Assembly (NCBI GenBank): GCA_012517855.1
Contig: JAAYUD010000037.1
Span: 1-56,011, forward strand
DNA length: 56,011 bases
Direction of reading: 5' to 3'
DNA from: Bacteroidales bacterium
GTDB lineage: Bacteria; Bacteroidota; Bacteroidia; Bacteroidales; Bacteroidaceae
In this document: positions 26,777-35,368 of the stretch, piece by piece
Layout of the letters: each line of letters opens with the position of its first letter
Numbering within the stretch: the stretch's first letter is position 1
The notes under the pieces: generated by a model
Told to the model about the DNA's origin: nothing
What the model saw: only the letters and a program-made list of their open reading frames with translations
Databases searched by the model: none
Position numbers and translations under genes: made by a program

Positions 26777-27574
26777 TTACAATTGCTCTATTTCCTTTTT
26801 CAACTCGTTCAGAAAACCGCCGGCATAAGCTCCGTCCATCACTCGATGGTCAAAAGCTAAAGAAAACGTTATGCAACGAGGTCCTTTATTCAAGGAGTTT
26901 TCCGACATATCATTCGGTTTTACTTTTCCTATGACTAAGCCACCGACCATTGGTTCAGAGAGTACCATTGTACCTTGTGTCACATTAAATGTTGCAAAAT
27001 TCGTTACCGGAAAATTGCCATAAAAATGTTCAATAAAATAGCGAGGATTTTTAAAGCACCTCATCTTGTATAACAATGTTTGCAGTCCACTCAATTTGTC
27101 CATCTCCATTAAAGCATTCATAAGCCGATTTTTGCCTTGCCTTATTAGCAAAAGACCCTTTTGTAATTCAACTGCTATTTCTTCCACACTTTTGCTTTCG
27201 GGATTCTGAACAAACACATACTCAACATGGTTATCAATGGATACCGGAATATTTAGAATAAGTCTTTCGCTGGTTATTATCTTCTTTTTGTAATACAAGC
27301 TATATAATAAGGGATACTTTACAAGCGCCGAAGCAATTTTCTTTAATAGAAAAGAATATATTGTGACATGTACATCCGACGTTGCATTTATTCTTTGACG
27401 TTCTAAAAGCAGTCTATCAACATTCATTTCGACTTGCATGGTAACAACTGGTACTATTTTCTTAACATCAAATTTTTTCATTTGAAATTCCCGACAGATC
27501 CGATCCCTTTCGGTGAAAGCTGGATTCATCGAAACACTATTGCGAGCATCCATTTTATTCATCCCTTTTTTCAA
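26777..27574 (-). CDS. Stand-alone 2-oxoacid dehydrogenase acyltransferase (E2 catalytic)-like protein
   Basis: 265 residues resembling only the catalytic domain of E2 acyltransferases. The active-site block FSLAFDHRVMDGAYAG has the His and Asp of the HxxxD motif shared with chloramphenicol acetyltransferase. Other family blocks include VEMNVDRLLLERQRIN and PVSIDNHVEYVFVQNPE. There is no lipoyl or peripheral-subunit-binding domain, and no E1 or E3 gene nearby. It could acylate a free small molecule with CoA donors. Start: several ATGs lie in the first eight codons; the longest is used. Confidence 0.85.
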   Translation of the reverse strand: MKKGMNKMDARNSVSMNPAFTERDRICREFQMKKFDVKKIVPVVTMQVEMNVDRLLLERQRINATSDVHVTIYSFLLKKIASALVKYPLLYSLYYKKKIITSERLILNIPVSIDNHVEYVFVQNPESKSVEEIAVELQKGLLLIRQGKNRLMNALMEMDKLSGLQTLLYKMRCFKNPRYFIEHFYGNFPVTNFATFNVTQGTMVLSEPMVGGLVIGKVKPNDMSENSLNKGPRCITFSLAFDHRVMDGAYAGGFLNELKKEIEQL

Positions 27575-27890
27575 TTATCAAAAATCGCAGTTACTCAAAG
27601 CATCATGTGTTTACACAACATCTGAGATGCAAAGAAAGAAAACGAACATCTATTTTTAATTACAAATATAGATACTTTTCATTTTATAATATACAAATTA
27701 TAATTTTTAATTCAAAAGAACCTCTTATACAATGATTCTCAGCATCACAACGTACATGCTTGCAAGACAAAATTCATCATTGTTGACAACTTATCTCAAA
27801 ACAATTTGCTGGTTCACTTATTTTTTACGAATATTGTATTCTGATTTTTTCAACTATCAGGTAACAATGACTATACAAAAAAGAAATATT

Positions 27891-28391
27891 ATGAATGAAT
27901 TTGTAAAAGCATTAATAAGCCATGAGAAAAGTTCTTTGATACCGGAAACTGAAAATTTATATGGCTGTTTTGTAGGCGAATGGGATTTCGAATGGTTCGA
28001 CAACATGGATGCTCCTACTCCCAGACACGTAAAAGGAGAATGGATTTTTCAATGGATACTAGAGGGACTTGCCATCCAGGATCTTTTCATTTGCCCTTCA
28101 CGAGAGACCCGCCATCTCAGCCCTCAAGCAGACGCCGCATACGGGACTACAATACGCATGTATAATCCTAATAAAAAAGTTTGGGATATATTATATACCG
28201 AATGGGGATGTGCCACTCTTTTGGAAGCATATCGCGAAGGCGATACAATAGTACAGACAGCAATAAACAACAACAAATTGCGTTGGGTTTTCTCAGACAT
28301 AACCCCAAACTCTTTCCGCTGGCAACGTATGATAAAAGATGATAAAGATTGCTGGATAACAAAAGCTTACTTGACTGCCACGCGAAAATAA
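27891..28391 (+). CDS. Uncharacterised DUF1579-like (lipocalin-style) protein
   Basis: 166 residues from ATG 27891 (MNEFVKALISH); ATG 27867 and an even longer frame to 27732 exist but their extensions look unlike protein. The pattern YGCFVGEWDFEWFD, VKGEWIFQWILEG and RMYNPNKKVWDILYTEWG is that of a small beta-barrel domain that evaluates a bound ligand, similar in style to DUF1579. No signal peptide or catalytic motif. Gene is followed 67 bases later by the QueG-like gene. Function unknown; only the fold style is suggested. Confidence 0.6.
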   Translation: MNEFVKALISHEKSSLIPETENLYGCFVGEWDFEWFDNMDAPTPRHVKGEWIFQWILEGLAIQDLFICPSRETRHLSPQADAAYGTTIRMYNPNKKVWDILYTEWGCATLLEAYREGDTIVQTAINNNKLRWVFSDITPNSFRWQRMIKDDKDCWITKAYLTATRK

Positions 28392-28458
28392 CCTTTTTGA
28401 AAGGATGCCACATCAATTGTCCCACATTTATAAATTCAACAACCAACCAAATTTAAAA

Positions 28459-29160
28459 ATGAAAGAAAACATCAGACAAATGGCTATATCGGCAGGTGCC
28501 GACGTGTGTGGATTTGCCAACATCGATAGATTCAAAGATGCTCCCAAAGGCTATTTGCCAACAGATATCTACAAAGATTGCAAATCTGTTTTAGCCCTAG
28601 GCATAGCTATACCACGTGGACTCTCATTCGTTAATCCGCAATTTATTTACGGACATTTCAATGAATTGTCCTGCCCAATGGTCGATCAGATACTGTTTAG
28701 AGTGGCCAGAATGATAGAAGACAAATACGGTGGCTATGCTATACCTATTCCCAGCGATGCACCTGTTGGCTTTTGGGATGAAGAGACGAAGACTGCACAC
28801 GGACTCTTGTCAATGAAACACATCGGCGTGCTTGCCGGTATTGGCTTTATGGGGAAAAATACGATATTATGTAATGAACAATTTGGCAATCAACTCACGA
28901 TAGGAGCAATATTATTAACACACGATTTACCTTCCGACGAATTATCTCAAAACCATTGTTTACCCAAATGCCACAAATGCATAGATAATTGTCCGGTTCA
29001 CGCCATTCGTGAAGATGGGACAGTGAATCAGAAACGATGCCGAGAAAACACATACAAAACCACATTCAGAAATATTGGTACGGTAGAATGTAATCTATGC
29101 CGAATGGGATGTCCCCTGAAGTTTGGAGTAAAGACACAAAAAGAGTACTCGAACATATAA
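28459..29160 (+). CDS. QueG-like 4Fe-4S protein (epoxyqueuosine-reductase family, short form)
   Basis: 233 residues from ATG 28459; upstream in-frame extension to 28405 has no support. The two cluster segments are CHKCIDNCPVHAI and CNLCRMGCPLKF, spaced as in QueG and reductive-dehalogenase relatives. The N-terminal GADVCGFANIDRF and LALGIAIPRGLSF segments match the cobalamin-binding region of the QueG family. True QueG is usually over 300 residues with C-terminal HEAT-like repeats, which are missing here. A role in queuosine synthesis with QueA is possible but unproved; it may be a paralogue with another substrate. Confidence 0.75.
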   Translation: MKENIRQMAISAGADVCGFANIDRFKDAPKGYLPTDIYKDCKSVLALGIAIPRGLSFVNPQFIYGHFNELSCPMVDQILFRVARMIEDKYGGYAIPIPSDAPVGFWDEETKTAHGLLSMKHIGVLAGIGFMGKNTILCNEQFGNQLTIGAILLTHDLPSDELSQNHCLPKCHKCIDNCPVHAIREDGTVNQKRCRENTYKTTFRNIGTVECNLCRMGCPLKFGVKTQKEYSNI

Positions 29161-29263
29161 TAAAGACTCGAAACGCTTTCAGATAAAATGCCATTGCAAC
29201 ACGATCTTTTATTTAATGAATGCTAATTTCAATCTATCATAGCCTAAATTGCCAAAATAATAA

Positions 29264-29271
29264 TACCTTTG
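29264..29271 (+). promoter_or_regulatory. -7 box of kup
   Basis: TACCTTTG fits TAnnTTTG; it lies just upstream of the chosen ATG at 29296. No -33 element at the expected spacing. Confidence 0.5.
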
Positions 29272-29295
29272 CAGGTTGTATTTGATATAATAGAT

Positions 29296-31254
29296 ATGAA
29301 ATCATCTGACGATAAAAATAATATAAGTAGACTCAGCCTTATTGGTGCTATTGTAACATTGGGAATTGTATATGGCGACATTGGCACATCACCACTCTAT
29401 GTAATGAAGGCTATCCTAGGAGTTAATGAACATATTGACGCTTCGTACATTATTGGTGCTGTTTCGTGTATAATATGGACATTGACTATACAAACCACTA
29501 TCAAATATGTTTTAATAGCCCTACGAGCAGACAATAAAGGCGAGGGTGGAATATTGGCATTGTATGCGCTAATTAGAAAAAACAAAAAGAAATGGCTTTA
29601 CGGATTTGCCATTATCGGTGCCAGTACGTTAATAGCAGACGGAGTAATAACTCCATCTATTACGGTTGTTTCTGCCATTGAAGGCTTAAGAGTTATTCAT
29701 CCTACTACGCCCGTAGTGCCGATATGCATCACCATCGTAACCCTCTTATTTTTCATACAACAATTTGGGACCAATGTTATAGGTAAGTTCTTCGGTCCAC
29801 TGATGCTTCTCTGGTTTTCTATGATCGGGGTTTTAGGCGCTCTCCAGATTGGTGATTATCTATTTATACTGAAAGCATTCAACCCTTATTATGCCATTGA
29901 GCTATTAATCAAAGATCCCAATTGGTTTTTAATACTCGGAGCCGTGTTCCTTTGTACTACGGGTGCCGAGGCGTTATACTCAGATTTAGGGCACTGCGGA
30001 ATAAAGAATATTCGAATCAGTTGGATCTTCGTGAAAACGATGCTTATATTAAACTATTTGGGACAAGGCGCTTGGGTTATTGCCCACATCGGTAGTCTGC
30101 CCAAAGATATTAATCCATTCTATAGCATCATACCTCCCGGATTTCTAATCGTAGGCGTCATTATGGCCACCATAGCCGCCGTTATTGCCAGCCAGGCATT
30201 AATTAGTGGTTCGTTCACCATCTTCAGCGAAGCCATGAACTTAAACTTCTGGCCCCGCCAGACCATAAAGTATCCCACCGAAGTCAAAGGACAGCTCTAT
30301 ATTCCATTCGTAAATGTGGCTCTTTACGTTCTTTGCATATTTGTTATCCTATTCTTCCAAAGTTCCAGCAAGATGGAGGCTGCTTACGGATTGTCCATTA
30401 CCATTACAATGCTTATGACTACATTGCTGCTTGGCTCCTATCTCCATTATTATAAACATATACGCTTACTATTTGCTATACCCTTCATAGCCTTTTTCTC
30501 GATTATCGAATTACTATTTCTATCAGCCAATATGTTCAAATTCACCCATGGAGGTTGGGTTACCATATTGATCGCCGGAATAGTATCCACCATCATGTAT
30601 GTTTGGTATAATGCCAGAAGTATTCGCAATAACCAATTACAATTTACAAAAATAGCTCCCTACTATAAAATAATATCAGACATCAAAAAAGACGAGACGA
30701 TTTCAAAATACACCACGAATCTTGTCTATTTGAGTAAAGCCAATTATAACGATGAGATAGAGAGCAAAATAATGTATTCCATCATCAACAAGAATCCCAA
30801 ACGTGCCGATCATTATTGGTTGTTACATGTAGACTATCAAGACGATCCATCTATCTTAGAATATTCTGTCGAAGAACTCATTCCAGATACTCTTTCAAAA
30901 GTCAATCTACATTTAGGATTTAGGGTACAGCCCTATATCAGCCTTTATTTTAGGCAGATAATAGAGGATTTAATTGAAAATAAAAAGTTCGATTTAATAA
31001 GCTGCTACCCTTCATTGCGACAAAATAAAATCCAAGGAGATTTCAGATTTATTGTTATCAACCGCGTCTATTCAACCGAAAACTTATCTACTCTACGAGA
31101 GAAATTTATTATGAATTTATATAATATATTCCACTGTCTTGAAGTAAATATACCTAAAGCATTCGGACTGGATACCTGCAACGTCAGCGTAGAAGACGTT
31201 CCTCTTATCATAAGACGCCGCAATGTACGTAGAATACAGAAAGAAAAAGAATAA
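29296..31254 (+). CDS. kup: Low-affinity potassium uptake transporter
   Basis: 652 residues from ATG 29296 (MKSSDDKNNISRLSLIG); a TTG-started extension of nine codons overlaps the -7 box and is rejected. About 12 membrane helices precede a ~180-residue cytoplasmic tail. The Kup/HAK/KUP signature GIVYGDIGTSPLYV stands in the first helix, and GGILALYALIRKNKKKW follows. Takes up K+ with protons in the inner membrane. A leading cause of confidence is the whole-length match to family style. No c-di-AMP riboswitch or other leader element was seen upstream. Confidence 0.95.
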   Translation: MKSSDDKNNISRLSLIGAIVTLGIVYGDIGTSPLYVMKAILGVNEHIDASYIIGAVSCIIWTLTIQTTIKYVLIALRADNKGEGGILALYALIRKNKKKWLYGFAIIGASTLIADGVITPSITVVSAIEGLRVIHPTTPVVPICITIVTLLFFIQQFGTNVIGKFFGPLMLLWFSMIGVLGALQIGDYLFILKAFNPYYAIELLIKDPNWFLILGAVFLCTTGAEALYSDLGHCGIKNIRISWIFVKTMLILNYLGQGAWVIAHIGSLPKDINPFYSIIPPGFLIVGVIMATIAAVIASQALISGSFTIFSEAMNLNFWPRQTIKYPTEVKGQLYIPFVNVALYVLCIFVILFFQSSSKMEAAYGLSITITMLMTTLLLGSYLHYYKHIRLLFAIPFIAFFSIIELLFLSANMFKFTHGGWVTILIAGIVSTIMYVWYNARSIRNNQLQFTKIAPYYKIISDIKKDETISKYTTNLVYLSKANYNDEIESKIMYSIINKNPKRADHYWLLHVDYQDDPSILEYSVEELIPDTLSKVNLHLGFRVQPYISLYFRQIIEDLIENKKFDLISCYPSLRQNKIQGDFRFIVINRVYSTENLSTLREKFIMNLYNIFHCLEVNIPKAFGLDTCNVSVEDVPLIIRRRNVRRIQKEKE

Positions 31255-31386
31255 TTTTTCTCCTGTAAAAAAGTGCCGTTATTATGAATGTAAAGTCAAT
31301 CGGATTAGCTTAAAGTTAGCAAACGAATAAGCCCTAATCTGCGTTTGTCGTCGTCACCACAGGAGGCCACATGAAAAGCAAACAGC

Positions 31387-31866
31387 TTATTCCATCGAAG
31401 AAGCCTCGAACGACAACGGCAGCAAATCGGCAATACCGGCTACCTCGTAAATACATTCTTCGCCCGAAAGCAGTATTCTGATGGGATTCTTGAATCGGCT
31501 TTCCGTTTCAAGAATCACTTGCCGACAGGCTCCGCATGGAGGAATAGGTTTTTCGACGAATCCTTTTTCAGTACGTGCCGCAATAGCCAACGTTTGCACC
31601 GGTTGATCCGGATACCGGGCATTGGCATAAAACAACGTCGTACGCTCTGCACAAAGGCCCGACGGGTAAGCAGCATTCTCTTGATTAGAGCCTGTCACCA
31701 CTGTCCCGTCAGACAGTCTCACGGCTGCGCCGACAGCAAAATGAGAGTAAGGAGCATAGCTACGCTTTGTCGCTTCCTTAGCGGCATCAATCAATTGGCG
31801 GTCTGGTTCACAAAGTTCTTCATACTGATAAATATGGATATGGGCGGTAATCGTATACTCTTTCAT
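31387..31866 (-). CDS. cdd: Cytidine deaminase
   Basis: 159 residues; converts cytidine and deoxycytidine to uridine forms in pyrimidine salvage. Zinc site and catalytic Glu: SGLCAERTTLF and IPPCGACRQVI. The substrate-contact segment HFAVGAAVRLSDGTVVTGSN is standard for homotetrameric Cdd. Transcribed alone leftwards. Its start lies next to a MITE-like element (31880), which could contain or disturb its promoter. Confidence 0.95.
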   Translation of the reverse strand: MKEYTITAHIHIYQYEELCEPDRQLIDAAKEATKRSYAPYSHFAVGAAVRLSDGTVVTGSNQENAAYPSGLCAERTTLFYANARYPDQPVQTLAIAARTEKGFVEKPIPPCGACRQVILETESRFKNPIRILLSGEECIYEVAGIADLLPLSFEASSME

Positions 31867-31879
31867 TACATTCTTTATC

Positions 31880-32064
31880 TTAGAAGCTGTTTGAATCTTT
31901 ATCGAAAGTATTTTGAGGCTATTTTTGAACGAATTTATTGGATTTATTGCGAAGGTTTAGCGGGCTAAATCGAGAAACAAATCCAGGAAATACGCCAAAA
32001 AGAGGCCAAAAGAATTCGAAACAGTTTCATATTATTATTTTTTAAAATTCAAAATAGCTTCTTA
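31880..32064. repeat. MITE-like element with terminal inverted repeats
   Basis: 185 bp flanked by imperfect 20-bp inverted ends: TTAGAAGCTGTTTGAATC at the left and the complement of the right end (TAAGAAGCTATTTTGAAT). Inside, GGATTT...TTTAGC (31940 on) faces GCTAAA...AAATCC (to 31984) as a hairpin. No coding capacity. It sits in the divergent gap between cdd and the glucosaminidase gene. No other copy is visible in this window. Confidence 0.6.
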
Positions 32065-32149
32065 GTAAGCTAATAAATATTACAAAGTTAGAAAAGAGAT
32101 TGTGAAATCCAATTATTTTTAAGAACTTTGTGAAATAAAAGCTCAATTC

Positions 32150-33055
32150 ATGAAGAGACCATTCCATTATCTGATATTAATCTGCACACTACTATGTGTC
32201 TGCAACACTGCCCATTCGCAACGCACTCAGTTCTCCGATTATTTCGAGAAGTACCGAGACATGGCTATCGAACAAATGCATAAATATCATATTCCCGCCA
32301 GTATCACACTTGCGCAGGGAGTCTTCGAAAGTGGAGCGGGACAAAGCACGCTGGCCAAATACTTCAACAATCACTTTGGCATCAAATGTGGCGGGTATTG
32401 GAAAGGAAAAACGACCTATTATACCGACGATGCTCCCAACGAGTGCTTCAGAGCTTACGATAATGCCCGAGATTCGTACGAAGACCATTCGCTGTTTTTA
32501 AGTAAGGGCCCCCGATACCAATTCCTCTTCCGTTTAGACATTACCGATTATCGCGGTTGGGCGGTGGGACTCAAACGAGCAGGCTATGCCACCGATCCGT
32601 CGTATGCCAACAGACTGATTGCCATTATCGAACAGTACCAGCTCTACAAATACGATAGTTCAAACTACAAAGAACATCGCCGGCACCACCGTTCCGAATC
32701 AGACCAGCCTATCTACAAGCACAACCTACTACTTGCCAACGACATTGCTTATGTCGTAGCTCGAGACGGCGATACGTTCGACGCGCTGAGCGAAGAGTTT
32801 GGCATCAGTGCCCGCAAATTGGCAAAATACAACGACGTACAAAGAGACTATACACTACAGGCGGGAGACATTGTCTATCTGCACAAGAAACAGAGACATG
32901 CCGCCAAAGGCTGTATCGTCCATGTCGTTCGTAACGGCGATTCGATGCACAGCATCTCGCAACACTATGCCATGCGCCTCAAGAACCTGTACAAATTGAA
33001 CAACAAAGACGGCAACTATGTGCCGATCGTTGGAGATATACTTCGTTTACGTTAA
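32150..33055 (+). CDS. Secreted glucosaminidase (GH73-like) with two LysM domains
   Basis: 301 residues. Signal peptide MKRPFHYLILICTLLCVC...AHSQ. The GH73/FlgJ-like N-acetylglucosaminidase domain covers about 30-170, with IPASITLAQGVFESGAGQS (catalytic Glu) and NNHFGIKC. Two LysM modules follow (VARDGDTFDALSEEFGIS and VVRNGDSMHSISQHYAM), anchoring the enzyme to glycan strands. It cleaves GlcNAc-MurNAc bonds in peptidoglycan. Six bases before the esterase gene start region, so the two are co-transcribed. GC content is higher than in neighbours to the right. Confidence 0.93.
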   Translation: MKRPFHYLILICTLLCVCNTAHSQRTQFSDYFEKYRDMAIEQMHKYHIPASITLAQGVFESGAGQSTLAKYFNNHFGIKCGGYWKGKTTYYTDDAPNECFRAYDNARDSYEDHSLFLSKGPRYQFLFRLDITDYRGWAVGLKRAGYATDPSYANRLIAIIEQYQLYKYDSSNYKEHRRHHRSESDQPIYKHNLLLANDIAYVVARDGDTFDALSEEFGISARKLAKYNDVQRDYTLQAGDIVYLHKKQRHAAKGCIVHVVRNGDSMHSISQHYAMRLKNLYKLNNKDGNYVPIVGDILRLR

Positions 33056-33073
33056 TACATAATGATAGTACTC

Positions 33074-34843
33074 ATGAAAAAATTACATTCTATTCTACTG
33101 GTAGCAACGTTGCTACTGGGACAAGGTCTATGGGCTCAGACCAAATGGTACAACCCGCTCGACGGCGATACGCCAAACATACAAGGACGTGCATGGAATA
33201 AGGAAATAGGCAAAAGTTTCAATCGTTTCCCCAATCGGGCACAATCCACACTCCGTCCTGCCGTGTGGGAACTGTCAACCAATAGTGCCGGACTCTATAT
33301 CGAGTTCTACACCAATGCCCCCTCCATCACCGTCAAGTATCTTTGCTCGGGAGGTCGCACACTGCCCAACCTCACGACTATAGCAGTGAGCGGACTCGAT
33401 ATGTATAGTACTGACTGCGACGGAATCACCAACTGGTGCGCTTGTCCGGCAGCCTACACTTTCGGTAGCCAAGCTACGGATACCATTTCTTTCCGCTATC
33501 GCGGCTTTGCATACCACAACACTCACCAAAGAGGCAACAAATATCGTCTCTTCCTGCCGCTCTACAACACCGTCACTCACATGGAGATCGGTGTTCCTAC
33601 AGACAGCTATTTCAAATTTGCCCCCATCACTATCGAAAGGCCCATCCTCGTATACGGCACTTCTATAGCACAGGGTGCATCGGCTTCGCGTCCGGCTATG
33701 GCGTGGACCAATATACTTCAACGCCGGTTCGATATGCCGGTCATCAACTTAGGCTTTTCGGGCAACGCCCTGATGGATCCTGCCGTCTACGATCTGATCA
33801 GCGAAGTAGATGCCCGCATGTTCATTCTCGATTGCATGCCCAATATGTCTCAAATTCACGACAGCATCGTAAGCAGAACCCTCGCCGGCGTGAAAAAGAT
33901 TCGCAGTAAGAGCAAAGCTCCTATTCTACTCGTAGAGAACGACGGATACATGTATGGCAAGACCAATGCGTCGATAGAGAACGAGTGCAACATCACCAAC
34001 ATAGAGATCAAGAAGGCATACAACCAGCTGATAGCCGACAGTGTGAAAGACATCTACTATCTGACGAAAGAAGAAATCGGACTGACCCCAGACTCTCAAG
34101 TAGACGGTTGGCACGCTTCCGACATCGGTATGCAACTGTACGCCGATGCCTACACCAAGAAGATAGAGCAAATACTCCACTACCACCCCATGCCACTCTT
34201 TGCGCCTGTCACTCAACGCCGCGAGCCCGACACCTACGAATGGGCCGAACGCCACAACGCCGTCATCAGCCGCAACCGAACTGCCAATCCCGAGATTGTC
34301 ATGATAGGCAATTCCATCACCCACTATTGGGCGGGAGAGCCCACCTACACACCTCGTCAATGGGGCTTGCAGGCATGGAAAAAGCTATTCGGCAAACGCA
34401 AAGTCACCAACATGGGCTTCGGATGGGACCGCATCGAGAATGTCTTCTGGCGCATCTATCACGGAGAGCTCGACGACTGTCACCCCAAACATATCTGTAT
34501 GAATATCGGTACCAACAATCTACAGTGCAATACCAACGAAGAGATTGTAGAAGGCATTCTAGGACTCGCCCAACTCATACGCGAGCGTCAGCCGCAAGCC
34601 AAACTGCATATCATCAAGATCTATCCGCGCAGAGACCAAGAAGGCAGAGTGGCACAACTCAATGAACTACTGGCTACGCGCCTGCCACATGATAATATGA
34701 TCGACATTACAGATGCAACCGCCAAGCTATTGTTACCCGACGGAAGCGGAAAAATAGACGAATCGCTATTCAGAGACGGATTGCACCCTAACGAAAAAGG
34801 CTATAGCCGAATCATAGAAGTGCTAAGACCGCTATTCAAATAA
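33074..34843 (+). CDS. Secreted tandem SGNH-hydrolase (two esterase domains)
   Basis: About 589 residues; an ATG four codons upstream is equally usable. Signal peptide MKKLHSILLVATLLLGQGLWAQ. A beta-sandwich of ~150 residues leads into SGNH domain 1 (GTSIAQGASASRPAMAW near residue 195, LGFSGNALM, and the DGWHASDIG Asp/His block). A second SGNH domain follows with IGNSITHYWAGEP, NIGTNNLQC and DGLHPNEKGYS. Each has the expected Ser, Asp and His positions, so both may be active. Such enzymes remove acetyl or acyl groups, often from glycans. Downstream of the glucosaminidase; a link with peptidoglycan or glycan deacylation is plausible. Confidence 0.88.
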   Translation: MKKLHSILLVATLLLGQGLWAQTKWYNPLDGDTPNIQGRAWNKEIGKSFNRFPNRAQSTLRPAVWELSTNSAGLYIEFYTNAPSITVKYLCSGGRTLPNLTTIAVSGLDMYSTDCDGITNWCACPAAYTFGSQATDTISFRYRGFAYHNTHQRGNKYRLFLPLYNTVTHMEIGVPTDSYFKFAPITIERPILVYGTSIAQGASASRPAMAWTNILQRRFDMPVINLGFSGNALMDPAVYDLISEVDARMFILDCMPNMSQIHDSIVSRTLAGVKKIRSKSKAPILLVENDGYMYGKTNASIENECNITNIEIKKAYNQLIADSVKDIYYLTKEEIGLTPDSQVDGWHASDIGMQLYADAYTKKIEQILHYHPMPLFAPVTQRREPDTYEWAERHNAVISRNRTANPEIVMIGNSITHYWAGEPTYTPRQWGLQAWKKLFGKRKVTNMGFGWDRIENVFWRIYHGELDDCHPKHICMNIGTNNLQCNTNEEIVEGILGLAQLIRERQPQAKLHIIKIYPRRDQEGRVAQLNELLATRLPHDNMIDITDATAKLLLPDGSGKIDESLFRDGLHPNEKGYSRIIEVLRPLFK

Positions 34844-34850
34844 AAAAGAC

Positions 34851-34895
34851 ATCTTGGCTCGAAATAAACTTCTCTATTTTATTTCGAGCCAAGAT
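34851..34895. terminator. 18-bp-stem terminator after the esterase gene
   Basis: ATCTTGGCTCGAAATAAA pairs perfectly with TTTATTTCGAGCCAAGAT across a 9-base loop, followed by TGTTT. It begins seven bases after the esterase stop. Confidence 0.85.
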
Positions 34896-34976
34896 TGTTT
34901 ATAGTAGAACCTTTAGACATAGGCTAAAGAACAATTCATTAAAACATAGATAATTCCAATAATAAAGACCAGTAGA

Positions 34977-35225
34977 TTATCCTTTCAAGCTCTCTCCATC
35001 CATCAAGAACTCATAGATATTCATAAAGACTACTCCATTATCATCATGATATTTCTTTATAGGATCTTCAGTGATAACAAATTTCAAAAAGCTATCGTCT
35101 ATGCTCCGTAATGAACGAAGTTCTTGTTCCCGTTTCTGCAGCGTCGGTAGCTTAGCAATTGCAATTAAGTTGCGATTGAAAAAAATGCGTAAATACGCAT
35201 TTTTTTTCAATACGATAGTGTTCAT
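34977..35225 (-). pseudogene. C-terminal remnant of a DUF4143-type ATPase (likely)
   Basis: 82 codons. The last ~55 residues (TLQKREQELRSLRSIDD, FLKFVITEDPIKKYHDD, VFMNIYEFLMDG) resemble the extreme C-terminus of the ATP-binding proteins with DUF4143, where a RE.xxL..IxDnYPK pattern and a final domain xDFL are conserved. The first ~25 residues do not fit the family and overlap a perfect palindrome (35175-35211), so the gene is broken. The AAA and most of the DUF4143 domain are absent. Probably a relic of an insertion or deletion. Recognised by pattern only, so moderate confidence. Confidence 0.5.
35175..35211. terminator. 37-bp palindrome upstream of the ATPase remnant
   Basis: ATTGAAAAAAATGCGTA followed by two bases and TACGCATTTTTTTTCAAT, near-perfect 17-bp arms with T- and A-runs on both sides. 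It would stop transcription in either direction. Confidence 0.55.
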
Positions 35226-35368
35226 ACCCTCAAAGACTCATCTTAATGACTATTTTGGCTTTGGTACAAAATTATCACGATGCAATATATTTAATCGAGG
35301 AAAAAGACAAACATCGGTATCTATTCGTTTCGTGTAATGGAATGATAAATGTCTCAGCCTCATGTTCC

